Both the position numbers and the translations under genes were made by a program. DNA of 13,520 nt from JADDRA01 sp035553895 (lineage in GTDB: Bacteria; Actinomycetota; Acidimicrobiia; Acidimicrobiales; CADCSY01): the NCBI GenBank assembly GCA_035553895.1, contig DATMJI010000100.1:1-13520 (forward strand). The letters are read 5' to 3'. The notes below the pieces were generated by a model. It was not told the DNA's origin. It did not search any database and saw nothing but the letters and a program-made list of their open reading frames with translations. Positions 6,035-12,237 of this stretch are shown in pieces. Position 1 is the first letter of the stretch. Each line of letters opens with the position of its first letter.

Positions 6035-6730
6035 ATGGCCGCCTTGGAGATCGTTCCGTCCGTGCTCCCTGCCGATTTCTCCCGCCTGGGCGAGGAAGCC
6101 ATGGCCCTGGAGCAGGCCGGCGTCGACCGCATCCAGTGGGATGTCATGGACGGGAACTTCGTGCCTAACCTCACGTTCGGACCGGACGTGATCGCCGCCG
6201 TGCGACCCCACGTCACGGTCCCCTTCGAGGCCCACCTCATGGTGAACAACCCCGACGAGCTCCTCCCCCGCTACGTCGAGGCCGGCTGCGAGTGGCTGCT
6301 CATCCACGCCGAGTCGACCATGCACCTGCACCGCAGCCTCAGTCTGGCAGCCGAGCTCGGCGGCAAGGCGGCCGTGGCCCTCAACCCCTCCACGCCGGCC
6401 AGTGCCGTCGCCCACGTCCTCGACGTGGTCGACATGGTGCTGGTGATGACGGTCAACCCCGGCTTCGGGGGCCAGGCCTACATCGCCTCCATGGAGTCCA
6501 AGGTGGCCGAGGTGGCGGCCATGGTGGCGGCCAGCGGGCGCGACATCGACATCCAGGTCGACGGGGGCATCAGTGCCTCCACCGTGGCGGGCGCCGCCGC
6601 CGCCGGTGCCAACATCCTGGTGGCCGGCAGCGCCTTGTACCGCGACCCCGAAGGGCTGGAGCACGCCGTGTCCGACCTGCGGTCCCGGGCCGAGGCGGCC
6701 TACCGCCGGCCCGGCACCGCTGCCGCCTGA
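6035..6730 (+). CDS. rpe: Ribulose-phosphate 3-epimerase
   Basis: Interconverts ribulose 5-phosphate and xylulose 5-phosphate (EC 5.1.3.1) in the pentose phosphate pathway; cytosolic, (beta/alpha)8 barrel. 231 residues, normal length. Motifs: PSVLPADF (8-15), WDVMDGNFVPNLTFG (35-49) with catalytic D36, HLM (67-69), NPGFGGQ (141-147), VDGGI (175-179) with catalytic D176, and the phosphate-binding GAN...VAGSAL (191-201). One oddity: the first metal-ligand His that normally precedes D36 by two positions (HxDxMDG) is Gln34 here, codon CAG at 6134-6136. The ATG at 6035 is favoured by homology and by the TATGAT box 6 bases upstream. It is convergent with aconitase and divergent from the sigma factor; no operon partner. 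Confidence 0.95.
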   Translation: MAALEIVPSVLPADFSRLGEEAMALEQAGVDRIQWDVMDGNFVPNLTFGPDVIAAVRPHVTVPFEAHLMVNNPDELLPRYVEAGCEWLLIHAESTMHLHRSLSLAAELGGKAAVALNPSTPASAVAHVLDVVDMVLVMTVNPGFGGQAYIASMESKVAEVAAMVAASGRDIDIQVDGGISASTVAGAAAAGANILVAGSALYRDPEGLEHAVSDLRSRAEAAYRRPGTAAA

Positions 6731-6753
6731 GGGCTGGGGCCCCACGACCTCAG
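6727..6753. terminator. Imperfect hairpin terminator between rpe and aconitase
   Basis: CTGAGG (6727-6732) pairs with CCTCAG (6748-6753), enclosing the palindrome TGGGGCCCCA (6735-6744), so a folded stem can form across most of the element. It overlaps the rpe stop codon and fills much of the 32-base gap to the convergent aconitase stop. It is nearly symmetrical, so it could act in both directions. Confidence 0.5.
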
Positions 6754-6762
6754 TCGCCCCAC

Positions 6763-8721
6763 TCAGCGGGTGGCGGCGCCCACCGTGCCCCGGTGCAAGG
6801 TGATGAGGCTGCCGGCCAGCATGACCTCGACCTGGCGGGCCGACAGCCCGTGCTCCACCCGCAGCTCGGTTCCCTTGGTCCGGTTCTCGACCACCAGCGG
6901 TGCCCCGGCGCGTACCCGCTCCGCCACCCCGCTCAGGTGCAGGTGGTCGCCGGCGTCGATGCCGCCGTAGTCGGCCGGGTCGGCGAAGGTGAGAGGCAGG
7001 ACGCCGAAGTTCACCAGGTTCTGCCAGTGGATGCGGGCGAAGGAACGGGCGATGACGGCCCGCAGGCCGAGGTAGCGCGGGGCCAGGGCGGCGTGCTCCC
7101 GGCTGGAGCCCTGGCCGTAGTTGTCGCCGGCCACCAGCAGGTGCCCGCCCGACGCCTTGGTCTCCAGCGCCCGGCGGCTGTAGCTGGCGTCGACCTGCCA
7201 GAAGGCGAAGTCGGCGATGGCCGGGATGTTGCTGCGGAAGGGCAGGACCTGGGCCCCGGCGGGCAGGATCTCGTCGGTGGAGACGTCGTCGCCCATCTTG
7301 AGCAACACGGGGCCGCCGAGATCGTCGGCCAGGGCGTCGAACTCGGGCAGGGAGGCGATGTTGGGGCCCTTGACCAGCTCGACCTCCCGGTTCTCCTCGC
7401 CCGGTAGGGGCGGCACCAGCATGGCCGTGTTGACGTAGCTCTTCGAGGGCGGGACGAAGCGGGGGTAGTCCATGTCGAGGTCGCGGGGGTCGGTGATCAC
7501 CCCGGTCAGGGCCGAGGCCGTGGCCGTCTCGGGGCTGCACAGGTAGACCTTGTCCTCCGTGGTACCGGAGCGACCGGGGAAGTTGCGGGGCATGGTACGC
7601 AGGCTGATCTCGTCGGTGGCCGGGGCCTGGCCCATCCCGATGCAGCCCATGCACCCCGACTGGTGGAGCCGGGCCCCGGCCGCCACCAGATCGAGCAGGT
7701 AGCCCTCGCCGGCCAGGGTCTCGAGCGTCTGGCGGGAGGCGGGGTTGACGTCGAAGCTCACCCGGTCATGCGTCTGGCGGCCCTTGACCATCATGGCCGG
7801 CACCGCCAGGTCGCGCAGGCCGGGGTTGGCCGACGAGCCGAGCACGACCTGGCCGATGGGCAGGCCCGCCACCTCACGTACGGCCACCACGTTGCCGGGG
7901 CTGGAGGGCTTGGCGATGAGCGGCTCGAGGGTGGACAGGTCGATCTCCTCCTCGACGTCGTAGCCGGCATCAGGGTCGGCCACCAGCTCGACCCAGTCGC
8001 GGCCCCGACCCTCGGATTCGAGGAAGCGCTGGACCTCGCCGTCGCTGGGGAAGACCGTGGAGGTGGCCCCCAGCTCGGCTCCCATGTTGGCGATCACGTG
8101 GCGGTCCATGGCCGACAGACCGGCGAGGGCCGGGCCGTGGTACTCGATGATGCGCCCCCGCCCACCGGCCACCCCGTGGCGCCGGAGCATCTCCAAGATG
8201 ACGTCCTTGGCGCTGACCCATTCGGGCAGCTCGCCCACCAGGTGCACGCCCCAGATCTCGGGCATGGTGGTGTAGAAGGGCTCGCCGGCCATGGCCATGG
8301 CCACCTCCAGGCCGCCGGCGCCGATGGCCAGCATGCCGATGGCCCCCGCCGCCGGGGTGTGGCTGTCGGAGCCCAGCATGGTCTTGCCCGGCACCCCGAA
8401 GCGCTGCTGGTGGACGGGGTGGCTGACCCCGTTGCCGGGCTTGGAGTACCACAGGCCGAAGCGCTGGGCGGCGCTGCGCAGGAAGAGGTGGTCGTCGGCG
8501 TTCTTGAAATCGGCCTGCAGGAGGTTGTGGTCGACGTATTGGGTCGAGACCTCCGTCCGCACCCGATCGAGGGCCATGGCCTCGAGCTCGAGCATCACCA
8601 TGGTGCCCGTGGCGTCCTGGGTGAGGGTCTGGTCGATGCGCAGGCCGACCTCGTGGCCCGGGGTCATCTCCCCCTCGACCAGGTGGGCGGCAATCAACTT
8701 CTGGGCCACGTTCCGCGTCAT
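6763..8721 (-). CDS. Aconitate hydratase (single-chain ~650 aa type)
   Basis: Isomerises citrate and isocitrate via cis-aconitate (EC 4.2.1.3) in the TCA cycle; cytosolic Fe-S enzyme. 652 residues, the short bacterial single-chain subfamily with the catalytic domains 1-3 (about 1-415) joined directly to the swivel domain (about 465-650). Motifs: LGSDSHTP (116-123), the cluster cysteines C357-x2-C360 in GCMGCIGMGQAP, PRNFPGRSG (378-386), the swivel motif GDDVSTDEILPAG (477-489) and GSSREHAAL (538-546). The usual first cluster Cys in GSCTN is Ser297 (GSSANPG, 295-301), and an unusual Cys395 sits in YLCSPETA. The start is the ATG at 8721; TAGCGT ends 6 bases upstream and no ribosome site is seen. 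3-isopropylmalate or homoaconitate dehydratase is less likely given the fused swivel domain and the aconitase-like motifs. acnA or acn would be a loose symbol, so none is given. Confidence 0.93.
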   Translation of the reverse strand: MTRNVAQKLIAAHLVEGEMTPGHEVGLRIDQTLTQDATGTMVMLELEAMALDRVRTEVSTQYVDHNLLQADFKNADDHLFLRSAAQRFGLWYSKPGNGVSHPVHQQRFGVPGKTMLGSDSHTPAAGAIGMLAIGAGGLEVAMAMAGEPFYTTMPEIWGVHLVGELPEWVSAKDVILEMLRRHGVAGGRGRIIEYHGPALAGLSAMDRHVIANMGAELGATSTVFPSDGEVQRFLESEGRGRDWVELVADPDAGYDVEEEIDLSTLEPLIAKPSSPGNVVAVREVAGLPIGQVVLGSSANPGLRDLAVPAMMVKGRQTHDRVSFDVNPASRQTLETLAGEGYLLDLVAAGARLHQSGCMGCIGMGQAPATDEISLRTMPRNFPGRSGTTEDKVYLCSPETATASALTGVITDPRDLDMDYPRFVPPSKSYVNTAMLVPPLPGEENREVELVKGPNIASLPEFDALADDLGGPVLLKMGDDVSTDEILPAGAQVLPFRSNIPAIADFAFWQVDASYSRRALETKASGGHLLVAGDNYGQGSSREHAALAPRYLGLRAVIARSFARIHWQNLVNFGVLPLTFADPADYGGIDAGDHLHLSGVAERVRAGAPLVVENRTKGTELRVEHGLSARQVEVMLAGSLITLHRGTVGAATR

Positions 8722-8727
8722 CCGGGC

Positions 8728-8733
8728 ACGCTA
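8728..8733 (-). promoter_or_regulatory. Candidate -10 element for aconitase
   Basis: TAGCGT on the minus strand fits TANNNT and ends 6 bases before the ATG at 8721, consistent with a leaderless transcript. If so, the hairpin at 8764-8808 lies upstream of the promoter, not in the mRNA. Confidence 0.42.
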
Positions 8734-8763
8734 GCGCCTCACTGCCCCGGCGCTGGAAGCCAC

Positions 8764-8808
8764 CGCCTGGAGGATTGGCGCCGTTGAGCGGCGCTGAACC
8801 TCCAGGCG
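8764..8808 (+). other. 45-base near-perfect hairpin in the divergent aconitase upstream region
   Basis: CGCCTGGAGG (8764-8773) is a perfect inverted repeat of CCTCCAGGCG (8799-8808), and GCGCCG (8778-8783) pairs with CGGCGC (8789-8794) around the 5-base loop TTGAG. The connecting positions pair too, except one A-A mismatch and two G-T contacts, so 20 positions face each other with a single clash. The G-T contacts are G-U wobbles only in plus-strand RNA; in minus-strand RNA they are A-C clashes. It is not between convergent genes, so a simple terminator role is not obvious. Options: an operator, a REP-like palindromic element or part of a small RNA. Confidence 0.75.
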
Positions 8809-8814
8809 TCGCCC

Positions 8815-8835
8815 GACACCCACCGGCGGGGTGTC
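8815..8835. promoter_or_regulatory. Operator-like dyad upstream of the small membrane protein gene
   Basis: GACACCC (8815-8821) and GGGTGTC (8829-8835) form a perfect 7-base inverted repeat with a 7-base centre, extended outward by two more pairs after one mismatch. It lies just upstream of where a -35 box would fall relative to TAGGGT at 8859-8864, a typical place for a regulator site. The regulator is unknown. Confidence 0.4.
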
Positions 8836-8858
8836 TGGCCGGCGGCCGGGCCCCCGCC

Positions 8859-8864
8859 TAGGGT
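8859..8864 (+). promoter_or_regulatory. Candidate -10 element for the 72-aa membrane protein
   Basis: TAGGGT fits TANNNT and ends 7 bases before GTG 8872, in a region with no Shine-Dalgarno sequence. This fits a leaderless start. Confidence 0.45.
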
Positions 8865-8871
8865 AAGCGCC

Positions 8872-9090
8872 GTGAGCGAGACGCCGGCGTCGACCACCGA
8901 GTCCCGAGAGAGCAGCGACGAGCCTGTGGTCGAGGCCCGGCTCCCGGCCACCCGCCAGGCCGTGATCGTGGTGCTGGTCCTCACGGCGCTGGCCATCCTG
9001 GTGATCGTCCAGTTCGCCTTCAGCACAGCCAACGACCGCCAGTCGATCGACGGGACGACCGCCACCAGCTCGCAGTACGTCGGCGGCTAG
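8872..9090 (+). CDS. Small single-pass membrane protein (72 aa), unknown function
   Basis: I do not recognise a family. Residues 1-28 are polar and acidic (Ser, Thr and Glu rich), residues about 29-49 (AVIVVLVLTALAILVIVQFAF) are one strong hydrophobic helix, and residues 50-72 are a short polar tail. With no cleavage site it is probably a membrane protein with both ends free; the Arg at 23 and 28 before the helix suggest an inside N-terminus. The GTG start at 8872 is supported by the TAGGGT box 7 bases upstream. The hydrophobic segment and clean codon third positions support coding over the overlapping minus-strand open frames. It lies 60 bases upstream of a YczE-like membrane protein gene in the same direction but has its own likely promoter. 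Confidence 0.65.
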   Translation: MSETPASTTESRESSDEPVVEARLPATRQAVIVVLVLTALAILVIVQFAFSTANDRQSIDGTTATSSQYVGG

Positions 9091-9115
9091 CCCGCCCTCG
9101 CCGCCGAAATACCGA

Positions 9116-9129
9116 GGGGCCGGCGCCCC
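9116..9129 (+). terminator. Short hairpin after the 72-aa membrane protein gene
   Basis: GGGGC (9116-9120) pairs with GCCCC (9125-9129) around CGGC, 25 bases after the stop codon at 9090. The stem is only 5 base pairs with no T-tract, so it is weak. Confidence 0.25.
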
Positions 9130-9130
9130 G

Positions 9131-9150
9131 CCGCCCGTAGCCTCGGGCGG
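9131..9150 (+). promoter_or_regulatory. -10 element inside a perfect dyad, before the YczE-like gene
   Basis: CCGCCCG (9131-9137) and CGGGCGG (9144-9150) are perfect inverted repeats flanking TAGCCT (9138-9143), a TANNNT hexamer. The dyad ends directly at the GTG start codon 9151, with 7 bases between the hexamer and the GTG. A protein bound here would cover both the -10 region and the transcription start. Confidence 0.45.
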
Positions 9151-9783
9151 GTGCCCCTCCACCGCCGGCTGACCCAGCTCTTCCTCGGCCTGGCCACCGC
9201 CGGTGCGGGCCTGGCCCTGGGCGTGCGCAGCCGGCTCGGCCTCGGCCCCTGGGACGTCCTCCACCAGGGCCTGGCCGAGCGCCTGGACCTGCCCATCGGC
9301 ACCATGGTCATCGCCGTGGGGGCGGTGGTCCTCCTGGCCTGGATACCGCTGCGCCAGCGCCCGGGGCTCGGCACCCTGTGCAACGTGCTCACCGTGGGCC
9401 TGGTGCTCGATCTGACCCTTGCCGTGGTGCCCGAGATCCAGGGCCTGGCCCTGCGGGGCCTGGCCGTGGTGGCCGGGGTGGCGGCGGTGGGCCTCGGATC
9501 CGGGCTCTACCTGGGCGCCGGGCTCGGTCCCGGACCGCGGGACGGCATCATGACCGGCCTGGCCGCCCGGGGCCCGTCCATCCGCCTGGTGCGCACCGCC
9601 ATCGAGCTGAGCGCGTTGGCCGCCGGCTGGCTGCTGGGGGGCACGGTGGGCATCGGGACCGTCCTCTTCGCCCTGGCCATCGGTCCCCTGGTGCAGCTGT
9701 TCCTCGCCCGCTTCAGCCTCCCGCCGCGACCGGGCGGGCGGGAGGACCGGATGCCGGAGGCGCCGGCACCGGTGCCCGGCTGA
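9151..9783 (+). CDS. YczE/YitT-type integral membrane protein
   Basis: 210 residues, about five hydrophobic segments (roughly 8-25, 50-66, 75-95, 100-123, 150-187). The family hallmark is a repeated Gly/Pro motif, seen here as LGLGPWDVLHQGLA (29-42) and again as LGPGPRDGIMTGL (125-137), pointing to an internal duplication. Proteins of the Bacillus YczE/YyaS/YitT group are widespread; their transport or regulatory role is not established (YczE in Bacillus subtilis has been linked to production of a lipopeptide). The C-terminal tail (about 190-210) is Pro-rich and lies in the 71-base overlap with the convergent GT87-like gene. GTG 9151 is chosen because of the TAGCCT -10 box and the family start; no Shine-Dalgarno sequence is seen. 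Confidence 0.82.
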   Translation: MPLHRRLTQLFLGLATAGAGLALGVRSRLGLGPWDVLHQGLAERLDLPIGTMVIAVGAVVLLAWIPLRQRPGLGTLCNVLTVGLVLDLTLAVVPEIQGLALRGLAVVAGVAAVGLGSGLYLGAGLGPGPRDGIMTGLAARGPSIRLVRTAIELSALAAGWLLGGTVGIGTVLFALAIGPLVQLFLARFSLPPRPGGREDRMPEAPAPVPG

Positions 9784-11176
9784 CCCGTCGCTGGCGTAGG
9801 GCGGCAGCCACCACCACGACCAGGGCTGCGCCGTAGCCCAGCCGGCCGAGCGCCACCGTGTGGGGGTGGTCGAGGATGACGGCGAAGTAGTAGGGGTAGC
9901 CCGCCACCAGCACCGCCACCCAGCGGGGCCGGGCGGCCACGGTGGCCACGGCCAGGAGGGTCACGGCGTACCAGGGCTGGACCGGCGATGCCGCCAGCAG
10001 CCCGGCCCCCAGCAGCCAGGCGGCGCCAGCGGGCGGCGCTGGGCGGCGGGCCAGCACCCAGGCCCCGACGGCGACCACGGCGACCACCGACACGGCGCCG
10101 GCCACCACGGGGGGCAGTCCCAGTGCGGAGGCCACGAGGAAGCGGCCGCCGTCGGCGTAGTCCTCCTCCACCAGGTAGCCGGGGAGGAACCCGAGCACCC
10201 GCCAGCCCACGGCCAGGACGTGGGGCAGGTAGGCCAGGGCGGCCACCGCTGCGGCCCCGGCGCCGGCCCGGGCCAGGACGGGGAGCCGCCGGCTGCCGGC
10301 CACGCCGGCCAGGGCCAGCACGAGCACGGCCGGGTAGAGCTTGACCATGGCGCCGGCGCCGATCAGCGCCCCTGCCGCCACCTGGCGCCAGGGCGTGGGG
10401 ATCCGGTCCCGCCCCGACGCCGGCGGCGCCAGCACCACCAGCGCCCCCACGACCAGGAGCACCGCCAGCCCGTCGACGTGGCCGTTGTGGACGAACTCCA
10501 GCACCGGGGCCGGGCACAGGGCGTACAGGGCACACCAGCGGCGGTCGCCACCCCAGCGCCGGAGGGCAACCGGCACCAGGGCGAGGACACCGGCCTCGGT
10601 GACCAGGCCGGCCACCTTCCACGGGGTGTGGCGGGCGCCGTCGGGAGCAATGGCAGCCACGGCGGCGAACCAGGTCTGGGCCAGGGGCGGGTAGATGGTG
10701 GGTTCGGCCGGGCGGTTGATCCGGGTGCAGCCGGGGGGCCGGTCGATGTCGTCGCAGTCGGCGGCGCCCGGCCACAGCCACGGCTCCCGCAGGCCGGCCA
10801 GCTCGTCGGCCTCGGGCTCGTAGCGGTAGGGGTTGATGCCGGCGGCCTGCACCCGGGCGTCCCAGGCGTAACGGAACAGGTCGTCGGAGGTCGGCGGCGA
10901 GCCGGCCAGGGCCACGATCCGCAGGGCCAGCCCGGCCCCGAGGACGACGGGGAGCACCACCCGGGCCGGGAGCCGCAGGGCCGCCGCCACGCCCACACCC
11001 CAGGCCACGCCCCACAGGCCGAGCTGGCCGAGGATGGACCAGCGGCCGTCGAGGATCGCGGGACCGGTGGCGACGACGGCCGACAGGGCGACGCCGAGGC
11101 CGGCGGCCAGCACCAGGACGGCGACCGGTGCGGGCGACGCCGCCGGCGCCGGGGGGGGCGCGGGGAGCGCCCTCAC
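9713..11176 (-). CDS. GT87-like (DUF2029) polytopic mannosyl/glycosyltransferase
   Basis: 487 residues with about ten or more membrane helices. GT-C proteins of this kind use polyprenyl-phosphate sugars and transfer the sugar outside the membrane. Signs of the family: SDDLFRYAWDAR (97-108) with the acidic pair D98/D99 in the first outer loop, GINPYRY (113-119), the IYPPLAQTWF segment (161-170), FVHNGHVDGLAV (228-239), MVKLYPAVL (277-285) and SPVQPWYAV (397-405). C141 and C150 flank a short loop outside the membrane and could form a disulfide. The C-terminus (about 462-487) is Pro/Arg-rich and overlaps the tail of the YczE-like gene. GTG 11176 overlaps the upstream SDR gene stop as GTGA, so the two are translated together. 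Sugar and acceptor are unknown; mannose or another lipid-linked hexose is usual in actinobacteria. Confidence 0.86.
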   Translation of the reverse strand: MRALPAPPPAPAASPAPVAVLVLAAGLGVALSAVVATGPAILDGRWSILGQLGLWGVAWGVGVAAALRLPARVVLPVVLGAGLALRIVALAGSPPTSDDLFRYAWDARVQAAGINPYRYEPEADELAGLREPWLWPGAADCDDIDRPPGCTRINRPAEPTIYPPLAQTWFAAVAAIAPDGARHTPWKVAGLVTEAGVLALVPVALRRWGGDRRWCALYALCPAPVLEFVHNGHVDGLAVLLVVGALVVLAPPASGRDRIPTPWRQVAAGALIGAGAMVKLYPAVLVLALAGVAGSRRLPVLARAGAGAAAVAALAYLPHVLAVGWRVLGFLPGYLVEEDYADGGRFLVASALGLPPVVAGAVSVVAVVAVGAWVLARRPAPPAGAAWLLGAGLLAASPVQPWYAVTLLAVATVAARPRWVAVLVAGYPYYFAVILDHPHTVALGRLGYGAALVVVVAAALRQRRVSRAPVPAPPASGPPARPVAAGG

Positions 11177-12237
11177 CCGCCCCCGGCGGGGCGGCCAGTA
11201 GCGGTGGCCAGCTCGGCCATGCCGTCCTCGAAGCCGATCCGGGCCCGGAAGCCGAGCTCGGTCGCCGCCCTCTGGGGAGAGGCGACCACGTGGCGGACGT
11301 CGCCCGGGCGCCACTGGCCGGTGACCACGGGGTCGAGGTCCCGGTCGTGCGGGGCCATGGCCCGGGCCAGGGCGCGGGCCATGTCCAACACGGTGTGCGG
11401 GGTCCCGCTGGCCACGTTGAACGCACCGCCGACCCCGGTGGTGAGGGCGAGGACGTTGGCCCGGGCCACGTCGTCGACGTGCACGAAGTCGCGGGTCTGG
11501 CCCCCGTCCTCGAAGACCCGGGGGCTGCGGCCCCCGGCCAGGGCCGACCGGAAGATGGCCGCCACCCCGGCGTAGGGGGTATCGCGGGGCATCCCCGGCC
11601 CGTAGACGTTGTGGTAGCGCAGGGCCACCACCGGGGCGCCCGCCTCCCGCCCCCAGAGGGTGCACAGGTGCTCCTGGTGGAGCTTGGTGGCGGCGTAGAC
11701 GTTGCGGGGATCGGCCGGGGTGTCCTCGGCCACCGCCGCCACCCCCAGGCGCTCGCCACAGCCGGCGACCGGGCAGGGAGGATCGAAGCGGCCGGCGTCG
11801 AGGTCGGCGGGGCGGCGGGGCGGCGGTGAGACCAGGCCGTGGCGGGAGCACCGGGACCGGCCCTCCCCGTACACCACCATGGAGCTGGCCAGCACCAGCC
11901 GCCCGGTGAAGCCCCGTCGCCACAGGCCGCCGAGGAGCGTGGCCGTGCCCCCGTCGTTGGTGGCGACGTAGTCACCGATGTCGCCGTAGTCGACCCCGAG
12001 GCCCACCTTGGCCGCCTGGTGGGACACGGCGTCGACCCCGTCGAGGGCGGCGGCGACGGCCTCGGGATCGGTGACGTCGGCCACCACCAGCTCGGCCCGG
12101 GGGTCGATCCCGGGGGCCACGGCGTGGACCCGGGGGTCGAGGTTGTCGAGCACCCGGACGTCGGCGCCCCCGTCGAGGAGCTGGGCCACCACCCGGGAGC
12201 CGATGAAGCCGGCCCCGCCCGTCACCAGGACCCGCAC
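11173..12237 (-). CDS. Extended SDR nucleotide-sugar epimerase (dTDP-L-rhamnose 4-epimerase-like)
   Basis: 354 residues, cytosolic, NAD-dependent. The Rossmann motif GGAGFIG is at 7-13, catalytic Ser in LASSMVVYG (116-124), YxxxK as Y181-K185 (YAATK) and substrate-domain motifs RYHNVYGPG (207-215) and DFVHVDDVA (250-258). The family is the extended SDRs acting on nucleoside-diphosphate sugars (epimerases and dehydratases). An insertion of about 40 residues between the Ser and the Tyr carries C130-x2-H133 and C155-x4-C160, which looks like a zinc knuckle; a similar Cys-rich insertion is remembered from enzymes annotated as dTDP-L-rhamnose 4-epimerase, hence the tentative call. GTG 12237 is chosen for homology; GAAGG lies 6 bases upstream. 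The stop overlaps the GT87-like gene start (GTGA). It is divergent from the GT2 gene. Confidence 0.88.
   Translation of the reverse strand: MRVLVTGGAGFIGSRVVAQLLDGGADVRVLDNLDPRVHAVAPGIDPRAELVVADVTDPEAVAAALDGVDAVSHQAAKVGLGVDYGDIGDYVATNDGGTATLLGGLWRRGFTGRLVLASSMVVYGEGRSRCSRHGLVSPPPRRPADLDAGRFDPPCPVAGCGERLGVAAVAEDTPADPRNVYAATKLHQEHLCTLWGREAGAPVVALRYHNVYGPGMPRDTPYAGVAAIFRSALAGGRSPRVFEDGGQTRDFVHVDDVARANVLALTTGVGGAFNVASGTPHTVLDMARALARAMAPHDRDLDPVVTGQWRPGDVRHVVASPQRAATELGFRARIGFEDGMAELATATGRPAGGG

Noticed and set aside
5921..7654. A long minus-strand open frame continues upstream of the sigma factor across the whole rpe gene.
   Set aside because: Its predicted protein over rpe is low-complexity Arg/Pro/Gly/His and has no family character, while rpe on the plus strand has all motifs. 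Few stops occur by chance in such GC-rich DNA.
8764..8808. Iron-responsive element for aconitase control, as in animal mRNAs.
   Set aside because: The loop is TTGAG rather than CAGUG, the stem is far longer, and the probable promoter of aconitase lies between it and the gene, so it would not be in the mRNA.
8731..9264. Minus-strand open frames of 177, 108 and 101 codons around the 72-aa membrane protein.
   Set aside because: They lack hydrophobic or motif patterns, run through the hairpin region and conflict with two plus-strand genes that have promoters.
9860..11575. 571-codon plus-strand open frame.
   Set aside because: Antisense shadow of the GT87-like gene, dominated by Gly, His and Gln; no domain seen.
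9507..11975. 822-codon minus-strand open frame over the GT87-like and SDR genes.
   Set aside because: It lies in a different frame from the membrane helices and Rossmann motifs and reads as Arg/Pro/Gly low-complexity sequence.
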